A DNA stretch of 64,000 nt, from assembly GCA_020073385.1 (NCBI GenBank), contig JAIQFH010000002.1, forward strand, positions 221,295-285,294, read 5' to 3'. Source of the stretch: Terriglobia bacterium (GTDB lineage Bacteria; Acidobacteriota; Terriglobia; Terriglobales; Acidobacteriaceae). The notes under the pieces are model-generated. The model did no database searches. It saw only the letters and a program-made list of their open reading frames with translations, and was not told the origin of the DNA. Position numbers and translations under genes: made by a program. Shown here piece after piece: positions 40,814 to 50,043 of the stretch (position 1 is its first letter; each line of letters starts with the position of its first letter).

Positions 40814-41562
40814 GATGTGCCTCGATTCGCCGCCGACTCCAATCCATCGCCGAATGCCCGCACATACGCCGACGCCCACGGATCGGAAGACCTCAGGAAT
40901 TCGGCCGGAGTGAGGATAGTGACGAGTTTGCCCGCTTCCATGAGGGCAATCCTCGATCCCAACCGCAACGCCTCTCGCAGATCGTGGGTCACAAACACCA
41001 CGGTTTTGTGCACACGCTGCTGCAGCAACAGAAACTCCCGCTGGAGTTCATCGCGCGTCAATGGATCGAGCGCGCCGAAAGGTTCATCCATCAGCAGAAT
41101 CGCGGGATCAGCCGCCAGCGCGCGAGCCACTCCAACCCGCTGCCGCTGTCCGCCCGACAACTGATGTGGATAGCGTGAAGCCAGATCCGCACTGAGTCCC
41201 ACTAGTTGCAGCATCTCCTGCACCCGCCGGCGGATCCGCTCCTCCGGCCAGCCCTCGATCTTCGGGACCAGCCCGATATTCCGCTCCACGGTGAAATGCG
41301 GCAAGAGGCCGGCCTCCTGGATGACGTATCCAATGCCTCGCCGCAATTGGATCACGTCAACCTGATCGTTGGCCTTGCCATTGACGAGAACTTGACCTGA
41401 ACTCGGTGTGACCAGGCGGTTCACCAGTTTGAGGGTTGTCGTTTTGCCCGAGCCGCTGCGCCCGAGGAGCACGAGGATCTCCCCGTGCGCGACTCGCAGA
41501 TTGAGGCCGCTCAGCACCTGAATCCCATTCACGCTATAGGAAATGTCGTGGAATTCGATCAC
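40810..41562 (-). CDS. Glycine betaine/osmoprotectant ABC transporter, ATPase
   Basis: This is a 250-residue nucleotide-binding protein. It has Walker A GRSGSGKTT, Q-loop VIQEAGLLPHFTVERNI, signature LSGGQRQRVGVARALA, Walker B ILLMDEPFGALDP and the H-loop VTHD. It lacks the C-terminal CBS pair present in ProV/OpuCA, so osmotic gating through CBS domains is not expected. It is the first gene of the three-gene operon, followed by permease and binding protein with ATGA overlaps. Importer function is supported by the full set. Confidence 0.9.
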   Translation of the reverse strand: MIEFHDISYSVNGIQVLSGLNLRVAHGEILVLLGRSGSGKTTTLKLVNRLVTPSSGQVLVNGKANDQVDVIQLRRGIGYVIQEAGLLPHFTVERNIGLVPKIEGWPEERIRRRVQEMLQLVGLSADLASRYPHQLSGGQRQRVGVARALAADPAILLMDEPFGALDPLTRDELQREFLLLQQRVHKTVVFVTHDLREALRLGSRIALMEAGKLVTILTPAEFLRSSDPWASAYVRAFGDGLESAANRGTS

Positions 41563-41689
41563 GAGAGTTGCAGTCCCCAGCTCACACTGCGCTCAGCATA
41601 CAGAACTTCGATGCGCGCACCAACCTTCGGTCGCATCCGCGCTGCAGGTCGGATTTGCAATGCACGTCGCTCCCGGCGACAATCGTGCC

Positions 41690-42064
41690 ATGCAGAAGAA
41701 CGCCCTCACTCCTGACCCTGGCAAGCCCTTTTCACCAGGAGCGCTGGTTATCGCGACTCTGTGCAATCCGCGGGAAAAATTCTGGGGAATGATTCTCGCC
41801 CTTGCGCCCGAAGGCCTGAGCCTGAGCGGAGCCGAGTTGGCCTCTTTTGAAGACCTGACTTTGATGGTCAGAGACGGCGAGCCTTTCACTCCCGCAGTCG
41901 TCTTCTTCCCCATGCACCGCATCGAGCGCGTCGAACTCGACTTGCCCGACGGAACCCTGCCCTCGCTCTCGCAGCGTTTTCTGGCCAAGACCGGCTTGGA
42001 GCCATCCGCCGCCCTCGCCCCCCGTCACGAGTCCAATCCGCATCCATCCAAGGAGCCAGCGTGA
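41690..42064 (+). CDS. Conserved hypothetical protein coupled to a phosphatidyltransferase gene
   Basis: This is a 124-residue soluble protein with GALVIATLCNPREKFWGMIL, LSLSGAELASFEDL and TPAVVFFPMHRIERVELDLPDG. The N-P-R-E-K-F-W-G and F-F-P-M-H-R-I-E-R motifs look like a small beta-rich domain that I recall in acidobacterial genomes without function. Its stop overlaps the next start as GTGA, so translation is coupled to the CDP-alcohol phosphatidyltransferase. The start is uncertain (41690 or 41660). It is divergent from the ABC operon. Confidence 0.55.
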   Translation: MQKNALTPDPGKPFSPGALVIATLCNPREKFWGMILALAPEGLSLSGAELASFEDLTLMVRDGEPFTPAVVFFPMHRIERVELDLPDGTLPSLSQRFLAKTGLEPSAALAPRHESNPHPSKEPA

Positions 42065-42651
42065 AGTTCTCGCAAGTCTTCACTGCTCCCAATCAACTCA
42101 CGCTGCTGCGGATGGTGTTCGTCCCGTTCATCGTTATCCATCTTGTCGACGGACACTATCTCTGGGCTCTCATTCTTTTCGTGGTTGCGGGTTTCAGCGA
42201 TGGCCTCGATGGCCTGCTGGCCCGCCGTCTGCACCAGCAGACCCTCCTTGGCCAGTATCTCGATCCCATCGCCGACAAACTTCTGCTCAGCACCCTGTTT
42301 CTGGTGCTGTCCATCCTTCACAAGATTCCGTGGAAGTTCACGGTTCTGGTCTTCAGCCGTGACATTTCGATTCTTGCCGCCAGCGCCGTGCTGTTCGCGA
42401 TCGCCGGCTTGCGGAATTTTCGCCCCAGCATTTTTGGCAAGGCCAATACCTTTTCTCAGATAAGCGCCGTTTTCTTCGTGCTTCTTCTGGAAGTGAAAAC
42501 GGTACGTTGGATCTGGATCGCCCGTACAATGTTTCTTCGCGCGACCTTTATCTTCACCATCGTCTCAGCTTTACATTACGTGATTCTCGTCCAGCGCCGT
42601 CTGCGCGAACATACGCACGCGCTGCCTTCCGCGCCGACTCGATCCTCTTGA
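42061..42651 (+). CDS. CDP-alcohol phosphatidyltransferase (PgsA-like)
   Basis: This is a 196-residue membrane enzyme with about six helices. The family active site D-G-x-x-D-G-x-x-A-R-x8-G-x3-D-x3-D is visible as SDGLDGLLARRLHQQTLLGQYLDPIADK (metal-binding Asp residues, from about residue 40; preceded by NQLTLLRM). It transfers a phosphatidyl group from CDP-diacylglycerol to an alcohol, commonly glycerol 3-phosphate to make phosphatidylglycerol phosphate. The GTG start overlaps the previous stop. Exact alcohol acceptor not proven; pgsA is likely. Confidence 0.83.
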   Translation: MKFSQVFTAPNQLTLLRMVFVPFIVIHLVDGHYLWALILFVVAGFSDGLDGLLARRLHQQTLLGQYLDPIADKLLLSTLFLVLSILHKIPWKFTVLVFSRDISILAASAVLFAIAGLRNFRPSIFGKANTFSQISAVFFVLLLEVKTVRWIWIARTMFLRATFIFTIVSALHYVILVQRRLREHTHALPSAPTRSS

Positions 42652-42718
42652 AGCCTGATTTGACCGCCATTTCCCGAGCCCCCTAGAATCTTATGTTCGT
42701 CTTGCAAGCTCAACTTAT

Positions 42719-44203
42719 ATGCCCCTTCGCCTTTTTAATACGATGTCGTCGCAAGTCGAGGAGTTCCATCCGCTCCGCGACTCCGAAGTCCGCATGTACG
42801 CTTGCGGGCCTACCGTCTACGACTACGGACACATCGGCAATTTCCGCACTTTTATCGCCATCGATCTACTGCGCCGCTTTCTCCGGCAGAGCGGTTACAA
42901 GATCCAGCACGTCATGAACATTACCGACGTGGACGACAAGATCATTCGCAACTCCGCGCGCGACGGCGTCACCGTGCAGCAATACACGGCGAAGTACGAG
43001 AAGGCGTTCCTCGAGGATGCCGCCATGCTCGGCATCGAGCAACCCACGCTGGTTCGCGCTACCGAACACATTCCCGAGATGGCCCAGTTCGTCGCGAAAC
43101 TGGTGGAGAAGGGATTCGCCTACCGCGCTGACGACGGATCCTATTACTTCCGCATTGCTAAGTTCCCCCGGTACGGCAAGCTCTCGAAAAAAGATTTCAG
43201 CAGCATGCTCGACGGCGCGCGCGTCGACGTCGACGAATACGACAAAGACAGCGCGCGCGACTTCGCACTGTGGAAGGCGCCCAAGCCCGGTGAAGCTTCA
43301 TGGGACACTGTCATCGGCCCCGGCCGTCCCGGCTGGCATCTCGAATGCTCCGTCATGTCGATGGAGGAGTTGGGCGAGAGCTTCGACCTCCATGCTGGCG
43401 GTGAAGATCTCATCTTCCCCCATCACGAAAACGAAATCGCGCAATCAGAATCCCTGACCGGAAAACCTTTCGCGCATTTCTGGTTTCATGCACGATTTCT
43501 CCTGGTCGAAGGCGAGAAGATGTCGAAGAGCCTGGGGAATTTCTTCACTCCCCGCGACCTCGTGCTCAAGGGGCACAAGCCATCTTCCATCCGTTACCTG
43601 CTGGCCTCCGTCCCCTATCGCAATCAACTCAACTTCACCTTCGACGGACTTAAGCAGGCCGCAGTTTCCGTCGATCGCTTGCGGAATTTTCGCCTCCGTC
43701 TGAGCGCCGGGAATTTCGCGGATGGCTCGAACCCGCAAATGCAGACCCTGGCCACAGAAACAGGTGACCGCATGCGCGCCGCGCTCGACGACGACCTCAA
43801 TACCGCCCAGGCGCAGGCCGCCATTTTCGAAATGGTTCGTCAGGCCAACACGGCTTTCGATACGGGCAGCGTCATGAAAGACGACGTTCCGCCGCTGCTG
43901 GCCGCTCTGGAGAAATTCGACGAGGTGTTCGCTGTCCTCCACGACGACGACATCCCGAAGATGAAGCAAGTCCTCCAGTGGGCCCAGACCGAAGGCCGCG
44001 AGAAAGACATCAGCCAGGAACTGCGCGACGCCGTGCAGTCCGCACACCTCTCGGACGCTGATATCGAAGCGAAGATTGCTGACATGAGGGCCGCCCGCAC
44101 CTCCCGCGATTTCAAAAAGTCAGACGCAATCCGGGCCGAACTCGCCGAAGCAGGCATCCTGGTCGAAATCACAAAAGACGGCATCCGCTGGCGCAGAAGA
44201 TAG
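42719..44203 (+). CDS. cysS: Cysteinyl-tRNA synthetase
   Basis: This 494-residue class I synthetase charges tRNA-Cys. It shows the zinc ligand C29 in YACGPTVYD, the HIGH motif as Y-G-H-I-G-N (37-42), and further zinc ligands in WHLECSVM and GGEDLIFPHHENEIAQSE. The KMSKS motif is at 267-271, followed by the anticodon-binding helical C-terminus ending in RAELAEAGILVEITKDGIRW. Length is slightly above the 461 of Escherichia coli. The 67-base gap before it has no distinct promoter. Confidence 0.96.
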   Translation: MPLRLFNTMSSQVEEFHPLRDSEVRMYACGPTVYDYGHIGNFRTFIAIDLLRRFLRQSGYKIQHVMNITDVDDKIIRNSARDGVTVQQYTAKYEKAFLEDAAMLGIEQPTLVRATEHIPEMAQFVAKLVEKGFAYRADDGSYYFRIAKFPRYGKLSKKDFSSMLDGARVDVDEYDKDSARDFALWKAPKPGEASWDTVIGPGRPGWHLECSVMSMEELGESFDLHAGGEDLIFPHHENEIAQSESLTGKPFAHFWFHARFLLVEGEKMSKSLGNFFTPRDLVLKGHKPSSIRYLLASVPYRNQLNFTFDGLKQAAVSVDRLRNFRLRLSAGNFADGSNPQMQTLATETGDRMRAALDDDLNTAQAQAAIFEMVRQANTAFDTGSVMKDDVPPLLAALEKFDEVFAVLHDDDIPKMKQVLQWAQTEGREKDISQELRDAVQSAHLSDADIEAKIADMRAARTSRDFKKSDAIRAELAEAGILVEITKDGIRWRRR

Positions 44204-44214
44204 AACCTGTCTCG

Positions 44215-44345
44215 CATGGTTTTGCAGGACATGGTTTTGCAGGCGCCGGCGTTTGAAAACGGCGCGGCGTTTCTCGGGTGCTCTTGAAAGGGCGCGGCTT
44301 TAAGTCGCGCCGTCCAAGGCCAGAAAGGAGTCAGGCTTTAGCCCC
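44215..44345. repeat. Dispersed gggcgcggctttaagtcgcg repeat (copy 2) and a 15-bp tandem
   Basis: CATGGTTTTGCAGGA occurs twice in tandem (44215-44243). TTGAAAGGGCGCGGCTTTAA GTCGCGCCG and CAGGCTTTAGCCCCTGAGGG follow, the latter ending about 100 bases before the FmdE-like gene. The element aligns with 21764-21890. A ctgaaagctgaccgctaatagctgac word lies near 44411. Confidence 0.6.
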
Positions 44346-44445
44346 TGAGGGCGGCACCTTGAGACCGGCATCAACCCGTCTAGCCCATGTCAAACGACGC
44401 GCGATGTTAAGCTGAAAGCTGACCGCTAATAGCTGACGGCTTTCC

Positions 44446-45027
44446 ATGAAATCCCTCGACGAATACCTCCGCGACGCCGAGCAAGCCCACGGCCACCTCT
44501 GTGCCGGACAGGTGCTTGGCGTGCGCCTGGCGATGTTGGGCCTCCAGAAACTCGGCATCGACAACCCCCACGGCAAAGACCGGAAACGCCTCGTAACTTT
44601 CGTCGAAATCGACCGCTGCGCTACCGACGCCGTGGCCGTCGTCACCGGATGCCGCCTGGGCAAGCGCGCTTTGAAATTCCGAGACTGGGGAAAAGTTGCG
44701 GCTACATTCGTGGACGTGACCAACGGCAAAGCCATCCGTATCGCCGCGAAAGAATCGTCCAAAACGCTCGCCCGCCAATTGCATCCCGAGATTGAAAGCA
44801 AGAACCAGCAGCAGATGCTCGCCTATCGCGAGATGTCAGACGACGACCTGTTCGCCACACAATGGGTAAGAGTTGACCTGCCCCCGGAGGAATTCCCAGG
44901 ATACAAAGGCGAGCGAATCACGTGCGACGCGTGCGGCGAAGGAATTAATTTTCGAAGAGAAGTCCAGCGCGAAGGAAAAACACTATGCCGCGCCTGCGCC
45001 GGCGAGTCGTATTACCAACCCCTATAG
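44446..45027 (+). CDS. FmdE-like (formylmethanofuran dehydrogenase subunit E family) protein with C-terminal zinc ribbon
   Basis: This is a 193-residue protein. Residues 1-135 match the FmdE/TIGR00303-like fold: EAQHGHLC-type start (AEQAHGHLCAGQVLGVRLA), VTFVEIDRCATDAVAVVTGCRLGKRAL (Cys residues near 58 and 69), and KFRDWGKVAATFVDV. Residues 160-190 form a zinc ribbon with C164-x-x-C and C182-x-x-C (CDACGEGINF ... LCRACA). FmdE-like proteins also occur outside methanogens and may bind metals or a cofactor. Methanogenesis is not implied. The gene is a single transcription unit. Confidence 0.72.
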   Translation: MKSLDEYLRDAEQAHGHLCAGQVLGVRLAMLGLQKLGIDNPHGKDRKRLVTFVEIDRCATDAVAVVTGCRLGKRALKFRDWGKVAATFVDVTNGKAIRIAAKESSKTLARQLHPEIESKNQQQMLAYREMSDDDLFATQWVRVDLPPEEFPGYKGERITCDACGEGINFRREVQREGKTLCRACAGESYYQPL

Positions 45028-45040
45028 CCAAATCCTCCGT

Positions 45041-45086
45041 TGTCATCCTGAGCGGCGTTCTTTGCCGCAAAGGACCTATGCACTCG
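45041..45086. repeat. Half copy of the tcatcctgag MITE-like element
   Basis: TGTCATCCTGAGCGGCGTTC TTTGCCGCAAAGGACCTATG corresponds to one arm of the palindrome at 13591-13700. Confidence 0.65.
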
Positions 45087-45103
45087 CCGCCGCCGGCATG
45101 AAC

Positions 45104-46537
45104 CTAGGCCGCCTGCTCGTAAGCATGCGCCACCCTCAGAACCGTAGCCTCGTCAAAATGCTTCCCCAATATCTGCAGCCCGATCGGCAACTTCTCCCGC
45201 GTCTCCCCGCACGGAACTGAAATTCCGGGAATGCCCGCCAGATCCGCAGTCACCGTATAAATATCCGCCAGATACATCGCCAGCGGATCATTCGATTTCT
45301 CGCCCAACCGGAAGGCCGCCGTCGGACTGGTGGGCGTCAGTATCGCGTCTACCTTGGTGAATGCCTCTTCGAAATCGCGCGTAAGCAGCGTTCGCACCTT
45401 CTGCGCTTTCAGGTAATAAGCATCGTAATATCCCGCGCTGAGCGCATACGTGCCGAGCATGATGCGCCGCTTCACCTCCGGCCCGAAGCCTTCATCGCGG
45501 CTCCGCCGGTACATCTCCGACAAAGTCTTCACCCCGCGCGCCCGATGGCTGTAGCGCACACCGTCATAGCGCGCCAGATTCGACGATGCCTCTGCCGTCG
45601 CTATCAGGTAATACGTCGGAATCGCGTACGGTGTGTGCGGAAGCGAAACCGGAACGATCTCGCATCCCAATCCCTTCAACTTTTCAATGGCGCTTTCTAC
45701 TGCCGCACGAACTTCCTCGTCCAATCCTTCCCCGAGATATTCCTTCGCGACCCCAAGTTTCAAGCCACGCACCGGCTTCTCGAGTTCAGCCGCGTAATTC
45801 GGAACCGGAACCTCAGCCGAGGTCGAATCCATCGGATCGCGCCCCGCAATGGTCCGCAATACGATCGCCGCATCCTTTACCGTCTTCGTCAGCGGCCCGA
45901 TGTGATCGAGCGAAGAGGCGAACGCAATCAACCCGTAACGCGAGACGCGCCCGTAAGTGGGCATCAGGCCGACCACACCGCAGAAAGATGCCGGCTGCCG
46001 GATCGATCCTCCCGTATCCGAGCCCAGCGTGAACACCGCCATGTCCGCCGCCACGGCCGCCGCGGATCCTCCCGACGACCCGCCCGGCACTCGAGTCAGA
46101 TCCCGAGGATTCCGCACCGGACCGTACCCCGAATTCTCGTTCGATGAGCCCATGGCAAACTCATCGCAATTCATTTTCCCCAGCACCACCGCCCCTGCCG
46201 CCTCCAACCGCGCGACGGCCGTGCAGTCATAAGGCGGAATATATTTCTCGAGAATCCTCGATCCAGCGGTCGTGCGCACGCCGCGCGTGCTCATCACATC
46301 CTTGATCCCGACGGGAACGCCGGCCAGCGGCGGAAGAGGCTTCCCTTCAGCCGCCATGCGATCGATGCGATCCGCCTGCTCCAGCGCGCGCTCTTTCGAC
46401 AGCGTCAGGAACGCCCCAATCTGCCCATCCTCTTTTTGAATGCGCGCGTAGTGAGCCTCGGCCAGCGCCAGCGCCGTGGTCTTTCTTTCCTGGATGGCCG
46501 AGCGGGCCGCGTCAATTGTCAGCGAAATTACGTCCAT
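45104..46537 (-). CDS. gatA: Asp-tRNA(Asn)/Glu-tRNA(Gln) amidotransferase subunit A
   Basis: This 477-residue amidase subunit releases ammonia from glutamine for transamidation of misacylated tRNA. The Ser-cisSer-Lys triad is visible: K79 in PVGIKDVM, S154/S155 in [11 protein letters not shown], and S178 in [13 protein letters not shown]. The C-terminus [20 protein letters not shown] is typical. Together with GatC (upstream on this strand) it needs GatB, which is not in the window. A ccttcgtg repeat separates it from gatC. Confidence 0.96.
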   Translation of the reverse strand: MDVISLTIDAARSAIQERKTTALALAEAHYARIQKEDGQIGAFLTLSKERALEQADRIDRMAAEGKPLPPLAGVPVGIKDVMSTRGVRTTAGSRILEKYIPPYDCTAVARLEAAGAVVLGKMNCDEFAMGSSNENSGYGPVRNPRDLTRVPGGSSGGSAAAVAADMAVFTLGSDTGGSIRQPASFCGVVGLMPTYGRVSRYGLIAFASSLDHIGPLTKTVKDAAIVLRTIAGRDPMDSTSAEVPVPNYAAELEKPVRGLKLGVAKEYLGEGLDEEVRAAVESAIEKLKGLGCEIVPVSLPHTPYAIPTYYLIATAEASSNLARYDGVRYSHRARGVKTLSEMYRRSRDEGFGPEVKRRIMLGTYALSAGYYDAYYLKAQKVRTLLTRDFEEAFTKVDAILTPTSPTAAFRLGEKSNDPLAMYLADIYTVTADLAGIPGISVPCGETREKLPIGLQILGKHFDEATVLRVAHAYEQAA

Positions 46538-46581
46538 TTTGTCCAGTGAGCACCTTCGGCAGGCTCGTGCTTAAGAAAATA

Positions 46582-46625
46582 GATTGGTTTCCCTTCGTGT
46601 CCTTTGTGGTTACTGAATTTTCTGG
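46582..46625. repeat. Dispersed ccttcgtg repeat (copy 4), between gatC and gatA
   Basis: GGTTTCCCTTCGTGTCCTTT GTGGTTACTGAATTTTCTGG matches copies at 17480 (reverse) and 57716. Confidence 0.65.
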
Positions 46626-46639
46626 CAACCGCGAACGCC

Positions 46640-46978
46640 CTAACGCTCAATTACTTTGGGCACTCGGAAGAAATGCTCGTCCGCATCCGGCGCATTCGCG
46701 AGAGCTTCGTCATGCGGCAATGATTTTCGCAGCCCTTCGAGAACATCTTCGCGTGAGGCATAGGCAAAGCGCTCGCTCCCCTGCTTGGCCTCATCGACAC
46801 CGTAGCGATCCGACACCTGCGCCATCGGCGGCACGTCCGACGTGTCGAGCTCGTTCAAACGGTCGACATAATCCAGAATTGAATTCAGATCGCGCAGCAT
46901 CCCGCGGCGCTCGTCTTCGCTCAGTTCCAGGTTCGCAAGATCAGCAACGTAGGCGACGTCTTTCTCGGTGACTTTCAT
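46640..46978 (-). CDS. gatC: Asp-tRNA(Asn)/Glu-tRNA(Gln) amidotransferase subunit C
   Basis: This is a 112-residue small subunit that stabilises GatA and the GatCAB complex. It shows VTEKDVAYVADLANLELSED, the conserved helix ILDYVDRLNELDTSDVPPMA and the end PDADEHFFRVPKVIER, all standard GatC features (usual length about 95-100). It belongs to a minus-strand unit cca-dciA-gatC-gatA; the dciA-like stop lies 17 bases upstream of its ATG. Confidence 0.94.
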   Translation of the reverse strand: MKVTEKDVAYVADLANLELSEDERRGMLRDLNSILDYVDRLNELDTSDVPPMAQVSDRYGVDEAKQGSERFAYASREDVLEGLRKSLPHDEALANAPDADEHFFRVPKVIER

Positions 46979-46995
46979 AAGAGGTTTAGGAGCGA

Positions 46996-47343
46996 TCAGC
47001 GGGCGTCTTGCTCCGGGGGTTCCGGAAGCATCACCACAAATTCAATCCTGCGAACGGCTTCAACCGTGTAGCGATTGATTGACGCCAAATACCGAGGCGC
47101 GAGGCCCTGCAGCTCAAACCTCCATCCTGCATCCGCGACGGCCACTCGCAGCACTCCGTCCAGAAAACTCAGGGCGCGAGTGCGCTCGGCCACAGCCGAA
47201 CCGCATACCACCGGCCATGCCATTAGCGGCGCCTGCGCCGGGGGCGCCTGCCGCAACGATCGTGCGACGATTCTTTCCAGGTCCGATCCAGCCTGCTGCA
47301 ACGATGACTCCTCGTCCTCTCGCGGGAAGGTTGATTCTAACAT
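46996..47343 (-). CDS. DciA-like (DUF721) protein, putative replicative helicase loader
   Basis: This is a 115-residue protein with the DUF721/DciA core: WPVVCGSAVAERTRALSFLDGVLRVAVADAGWRFELQGLAPRYLASINRY. The V-x-G-x-x-x-A-x-x-T pattern followed by a W-x-x-E-L motif is typical. DciA proteins load or control the replicative helicase DnaB in bacteria without DnaC. Its place between cca and gatC on the same strand is a compact housekeeping arrangement. Assignment to family is good, function inferred. Confidence 0.75.
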   Translation of the reverse strand: MLESTFPREDEESSLQQAGSDLERIVARSLRQAPPAQAPLMAWPVVCGSAVAERTRALSFLDGVLRVAVADAGWRFELQGLAPRYLASINRYTVEAVRRIEFVVMLPEPPEQDAR

Positions 47344-47360
47344 CGCCGCCGCTGCTCGCT

Positions 47361-48710
47361 TCAGGCCGGAAACTCGCGGCGCACGAACTCCAGCGCAGCG
47401 TCGCGAGAAGGCAACCGGCCTTCCAGTTGCGCATCTTCCACCGCAGTCAGAATCTCGCGAAATTTCGGCCCCGGACGATGTCCCTCGGCAATCAGGTCGT
47501 CTCCGGTCACCAGCGGCGTGGGGCGCATCTTCTCCGGCGGAATCTCCTGTTTCTTCTGCCGGACGAACTCGTACGTCGCCAGATTCCGGTGACTCGCCAG
47601 GCAGTCCGCTCGGTGCAGCGCCAGGTGTTCATCAAACGCCGGCATGCGAAGAAACTTCTTGAGAGTCGATTCCTTCATACGGGTCGCATGCCCGAACCGC
47701 ATGTGATTGTCCACCAGCGCCAGAATCTGTTCGGTCTCGTCATTCGAAAAACGCAGGCGTGCACAGATCTCCTCTGCCATCTTAACGCCCACTTCCACAT
47801 GCCCGTCGAACCGAATGCGCTCCGCCACACGGAACGTCGGAGGCTTTCCCACATCGTGCAGAAGGGCGCCCCAGGCGAGAGTCATCGGGCAAGGATGCGG
47901 CAAATTGTCCAACAAAAGTAGCGTGTGGACGAACACGTCTCCCTCCGGATGGAACTCTGGAGGCTGCTCCACTCCCTTCATCGCCGAAATTTCCGGCAGA
48001 ACCTGTCGCAGCAAGCCCGACTCATCGAGCAGCAAGAACGCCCGCCGCGCATGGCCTTCCGTTAACATGCGTGTGAGTTCATCGCGCACACGCTCCCGCG
48101 AGACGACTCGAATCTGTTCAGCCAGATCCCGCATCGCCGCAAGCGTGCCGGGCTCGATCTGATACTCGAATCTCGCCGCAAACCGTACAGCCCGCAGCAT
48201 GCGCAGTTTGTCCTCACCAAAGCGTTTCTCCGGATCGCCGATCGTCCGAATAATTCCGGCATCGAGGTCCGTGCGCCCGCCGACAAAGTCAAGAACTTCG
48301 CCGCTCACCGGATCGAGCAGCATTCCGTTGATGGTGAAGTCCCGCCGCGCAACATCCTCCTGCGGAGTCTTGCTGAATCGAACCTCATCCGGATGCCGCC
48401 CGTCGGAATACCCGATATCACTGCGGAATGTCGCCACTTCGACTGCATTCGATTTTGCTGAGCCTTCATCCGAAATCCTCGCGCGGCCCGCCTCTGGCGC
48501 CGGAACCAGAACCACCCCGAATTGCACTCCCACCGCATAAGTCTCGGGAAAGATCTCCATCACCTGCTTCGGAGTGGCATCGGTCGCCACGTCGTAGTCT
48601 TTCGGTTCCCGCCCCAGCAGCAGATCGCGCACGCATCCCCCCACCAGATACGCTTGAAATCCCTTCTGGCGTAGCGTTTGCACCATCGAAGTGGCGAATT
48701 CTCTCATCAT
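47361..48710 (-). CDS. cca: CCA-adding tRNA nucleotidyltransferase (PcnB/CCA family) with HD domain
   Basis: This 449-residue enzyme adds or repairs the 3' CCA of tRNA. It shows the nucleotidyltransferase signature AYLVGGCVRDLLLGREPKDYDVAT (catalytic D-x-D) and DFTINGMLLDP, then a GEDKLRMLRAVRFAARF basic motif. Residues 250-340 form an HD phosphohydrolase-like domain (HPEGDVFVHTLLLLDNL, LLHDVGKP). The HD domain can remove terminal phosphate. Some relatives are poly(A) polymerases or A-adding only. It starts the minus-strand unit and is divergent from tsaD. Confidence 0.92.
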   Translation of the reverse strand: MMREFATSMVQTLRQKGFQAYLVGGCVRDLLLGREPKDYDVATDATPKQVMEIFPETYAVGVQFGVVLVPAPEAGRARISDEGSAKSNAVEVATFRSDIGYSDGRHPDEVRFSKTPQEDVARRDFTINGMLLDPVSGEVLDFVGGRTDLDAGIIRTIGDPEKRFGEDKLRMLRAVRFAARFEYQIEPGTLAAMRDLAEQIRVVSRERVRDELTRMLTEGHARRAFLLLDESGLLRQVLPEISAMKGVEQPPEFHPEGDVFVHTLLLLDNLPHPCPMTLAWGALLHDVGKPPTFRVAERIRFDGHVEVGVKMAEEICARLRFSNDETEQILALVDNHMRFGHATRMKESTLKKFLRMPAFDEHLALHRADCLASHRNLATYEFVRQKKQEIPPEKMRPTPLVTGDDLIAEGHRPGPKFREILTAVEDAQLEGRLPSRDAALEFVRREFPA

Positions 48711-48861
48711 TCCTCTTATGATATCTCCTCAAGCGAACACACAATCCTCTGAAAAGCACGTAACACTATCGAGCAGGCTTCACACTGATTCTTGTCACGC
48801 GGGCCGCGTGACAGTCTCAACTGCAAATTCCACTAGAGGAGTTATATTTGAAACTGCTGAC

Positions 48862-50022
48862 ATGTCCGACGCCTACATCCTCGGCATAGAGAGCTCCTGC
48901 GACGAAACCGCCGCCGCCGTTGTGCGCTCGGGCGAGCAACTCATCTCAAACGTCGTGGCCTCCCAGATCGCTACCCACCGACCCTATGGAGGAGTCGTCC
49001 CGGAACTAGCCTCCCGCGAGCACCTACGCGCCATCGTGCCGGTCGTCCGGCAGGCACTCGCAGAAGCCAAACACTCTTACGACACGGTCGATGCCATCGC
49101 GGTCACCCAGGGCCCCGGGCTCGCAGGAGCCTTGCTGGTCGGCATCAGCTACGCAAAAGCGCTGGCGTTCGCGCTCCAAAAACCGTTAATCGCGGTCAAC
49201 CATCTCGAAGGCCACATCCACGCCGTGCTGCTTGAGGAGCGACAGAAGGGTAACCATGAATTGCAGTTTCCCGTACTAGCCCTCGTGGTTTCCGGAGGCC
49301 ATACTCACCTTTACCTTGCCGCCCAAAAAGGCGAGGCCTGGACTTACGAGAACATCGGCCACACGCGCGACGACGCCGCCGGTGAAGCCTTCGACAAAGT
49401 TGCCAAGCTGCTTGGCCTGGGATACCCCGGCGGCCCCGTGATCGACCGCCTCGCCCCGCATGGCGATCCCAACGCAGTGAAGTTCCCGCCTGCGCAAATC
49501 AAACACCGTGACCGCCGTGGGAGAATTGATGGCCGTGCCGTTGATCCCGACGACGACCGCCCGCGTTTTGATTTCTCTTACAGCGGCATCAAGACCGCGA
49601 TGCTGCGATACGTGGAGTCCCATCAGATGCACGCCGCGGTGGAGGCGCGTCGCAAGGCCCTAGGCGGAATCCCAAAGCCAAAACTCGAGGACTATCTCGC
49701 CCACAGCGACAAAGCCACTCTGGACCTCGTCGCATCATTCCAGCGGGCGATCATCGAAGACTTGGTGGGAAAGACCCTGGCCGCTGCGGAAGCCTACAAT
49801 GTTGCCACGCTCTTCGTGACCGGTGGAGTGGCTGCGAACCAGGAACTGCGAAGGACCTTCGAGCAGGAAGGAGCCAAGCAAGGTCTCCCGGTTTTCTTCC
49901 CGTCGCGTCCTTTATCGACCGACAACGCGGCCATGATCGCGGCCGCAGCTTACCCAAAATTTCTAGTGAAAGATTTCGCCCCGATCGACTTTTCAGCCGA
50001 AGCCGGCATGCAACTGCGCTGA
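48862..50022 (+). CDS. tsaD: tRNA N6-threonylcarbamoyladenosine transferase
   Basis: This 386-residue Kae1/YgjD family enzyme installs t6A at position 37 of ANN-decoding tRNAs. It shows LGIESSCDETAAAVV (5-19), GGVVPELASREH, the iron ligands H114/H118 in VNHLEGHIHA, VVSGGHTHLYL, and DDAAGEAFDKVAKLLGLGYPGGP. It is longer than the 337 of Escherichia coli because of inserts at about 213-235 (charged RDRRGRIDGRAVDPDDDRP) and about 253-285. ATG 48862 is used; earlier in-frame codons lack conserved residues. The region is divergent from cca. Confidence 0.95.
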   Translation: MSDAYILGIESSCDETAAAVVRSGEQLISNVVASQIATHRPYGGVVPELASREHLRAIVPVVRQALAEAKHSYDTVDAIAVTQGPGLAGALLVGISYAKALAFALQKPLIAVNHLEGHIHAVLLEERQKGNHELQFPVLALVVSGGHTHLYLAAQKGEAWTYENIGHTRDDAAGEAFDKVAKLLGLGYPGGPVIDRLAPHGDPNAVKFPPAQIKHRDRRGRIDGRAVDPDDDRPRFDFSYSGIKTAMLRYVESHQMHAAVEARRKALGGIPKPKLEDYLAHSDKATLDLVASFQRAIIEDLVGKTLAAAEAYNVATLFVTGGVAANQELRRTFEQEGAKQGLPVFFPSRPLSTDNAAMIAAAAYPKFLVKDFAPIDFSAEAGMQLR

Positions 50023-50043
50023 TAGCCAGCTCACTGCGGGGTT

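Noticed and set aside
40185..40865. N-terminal extension of the osmoprotectant binding protein frame
   Set aside because: It lies over the permease gene in another frame; the real start with a lipoprotein signal is at 40184.
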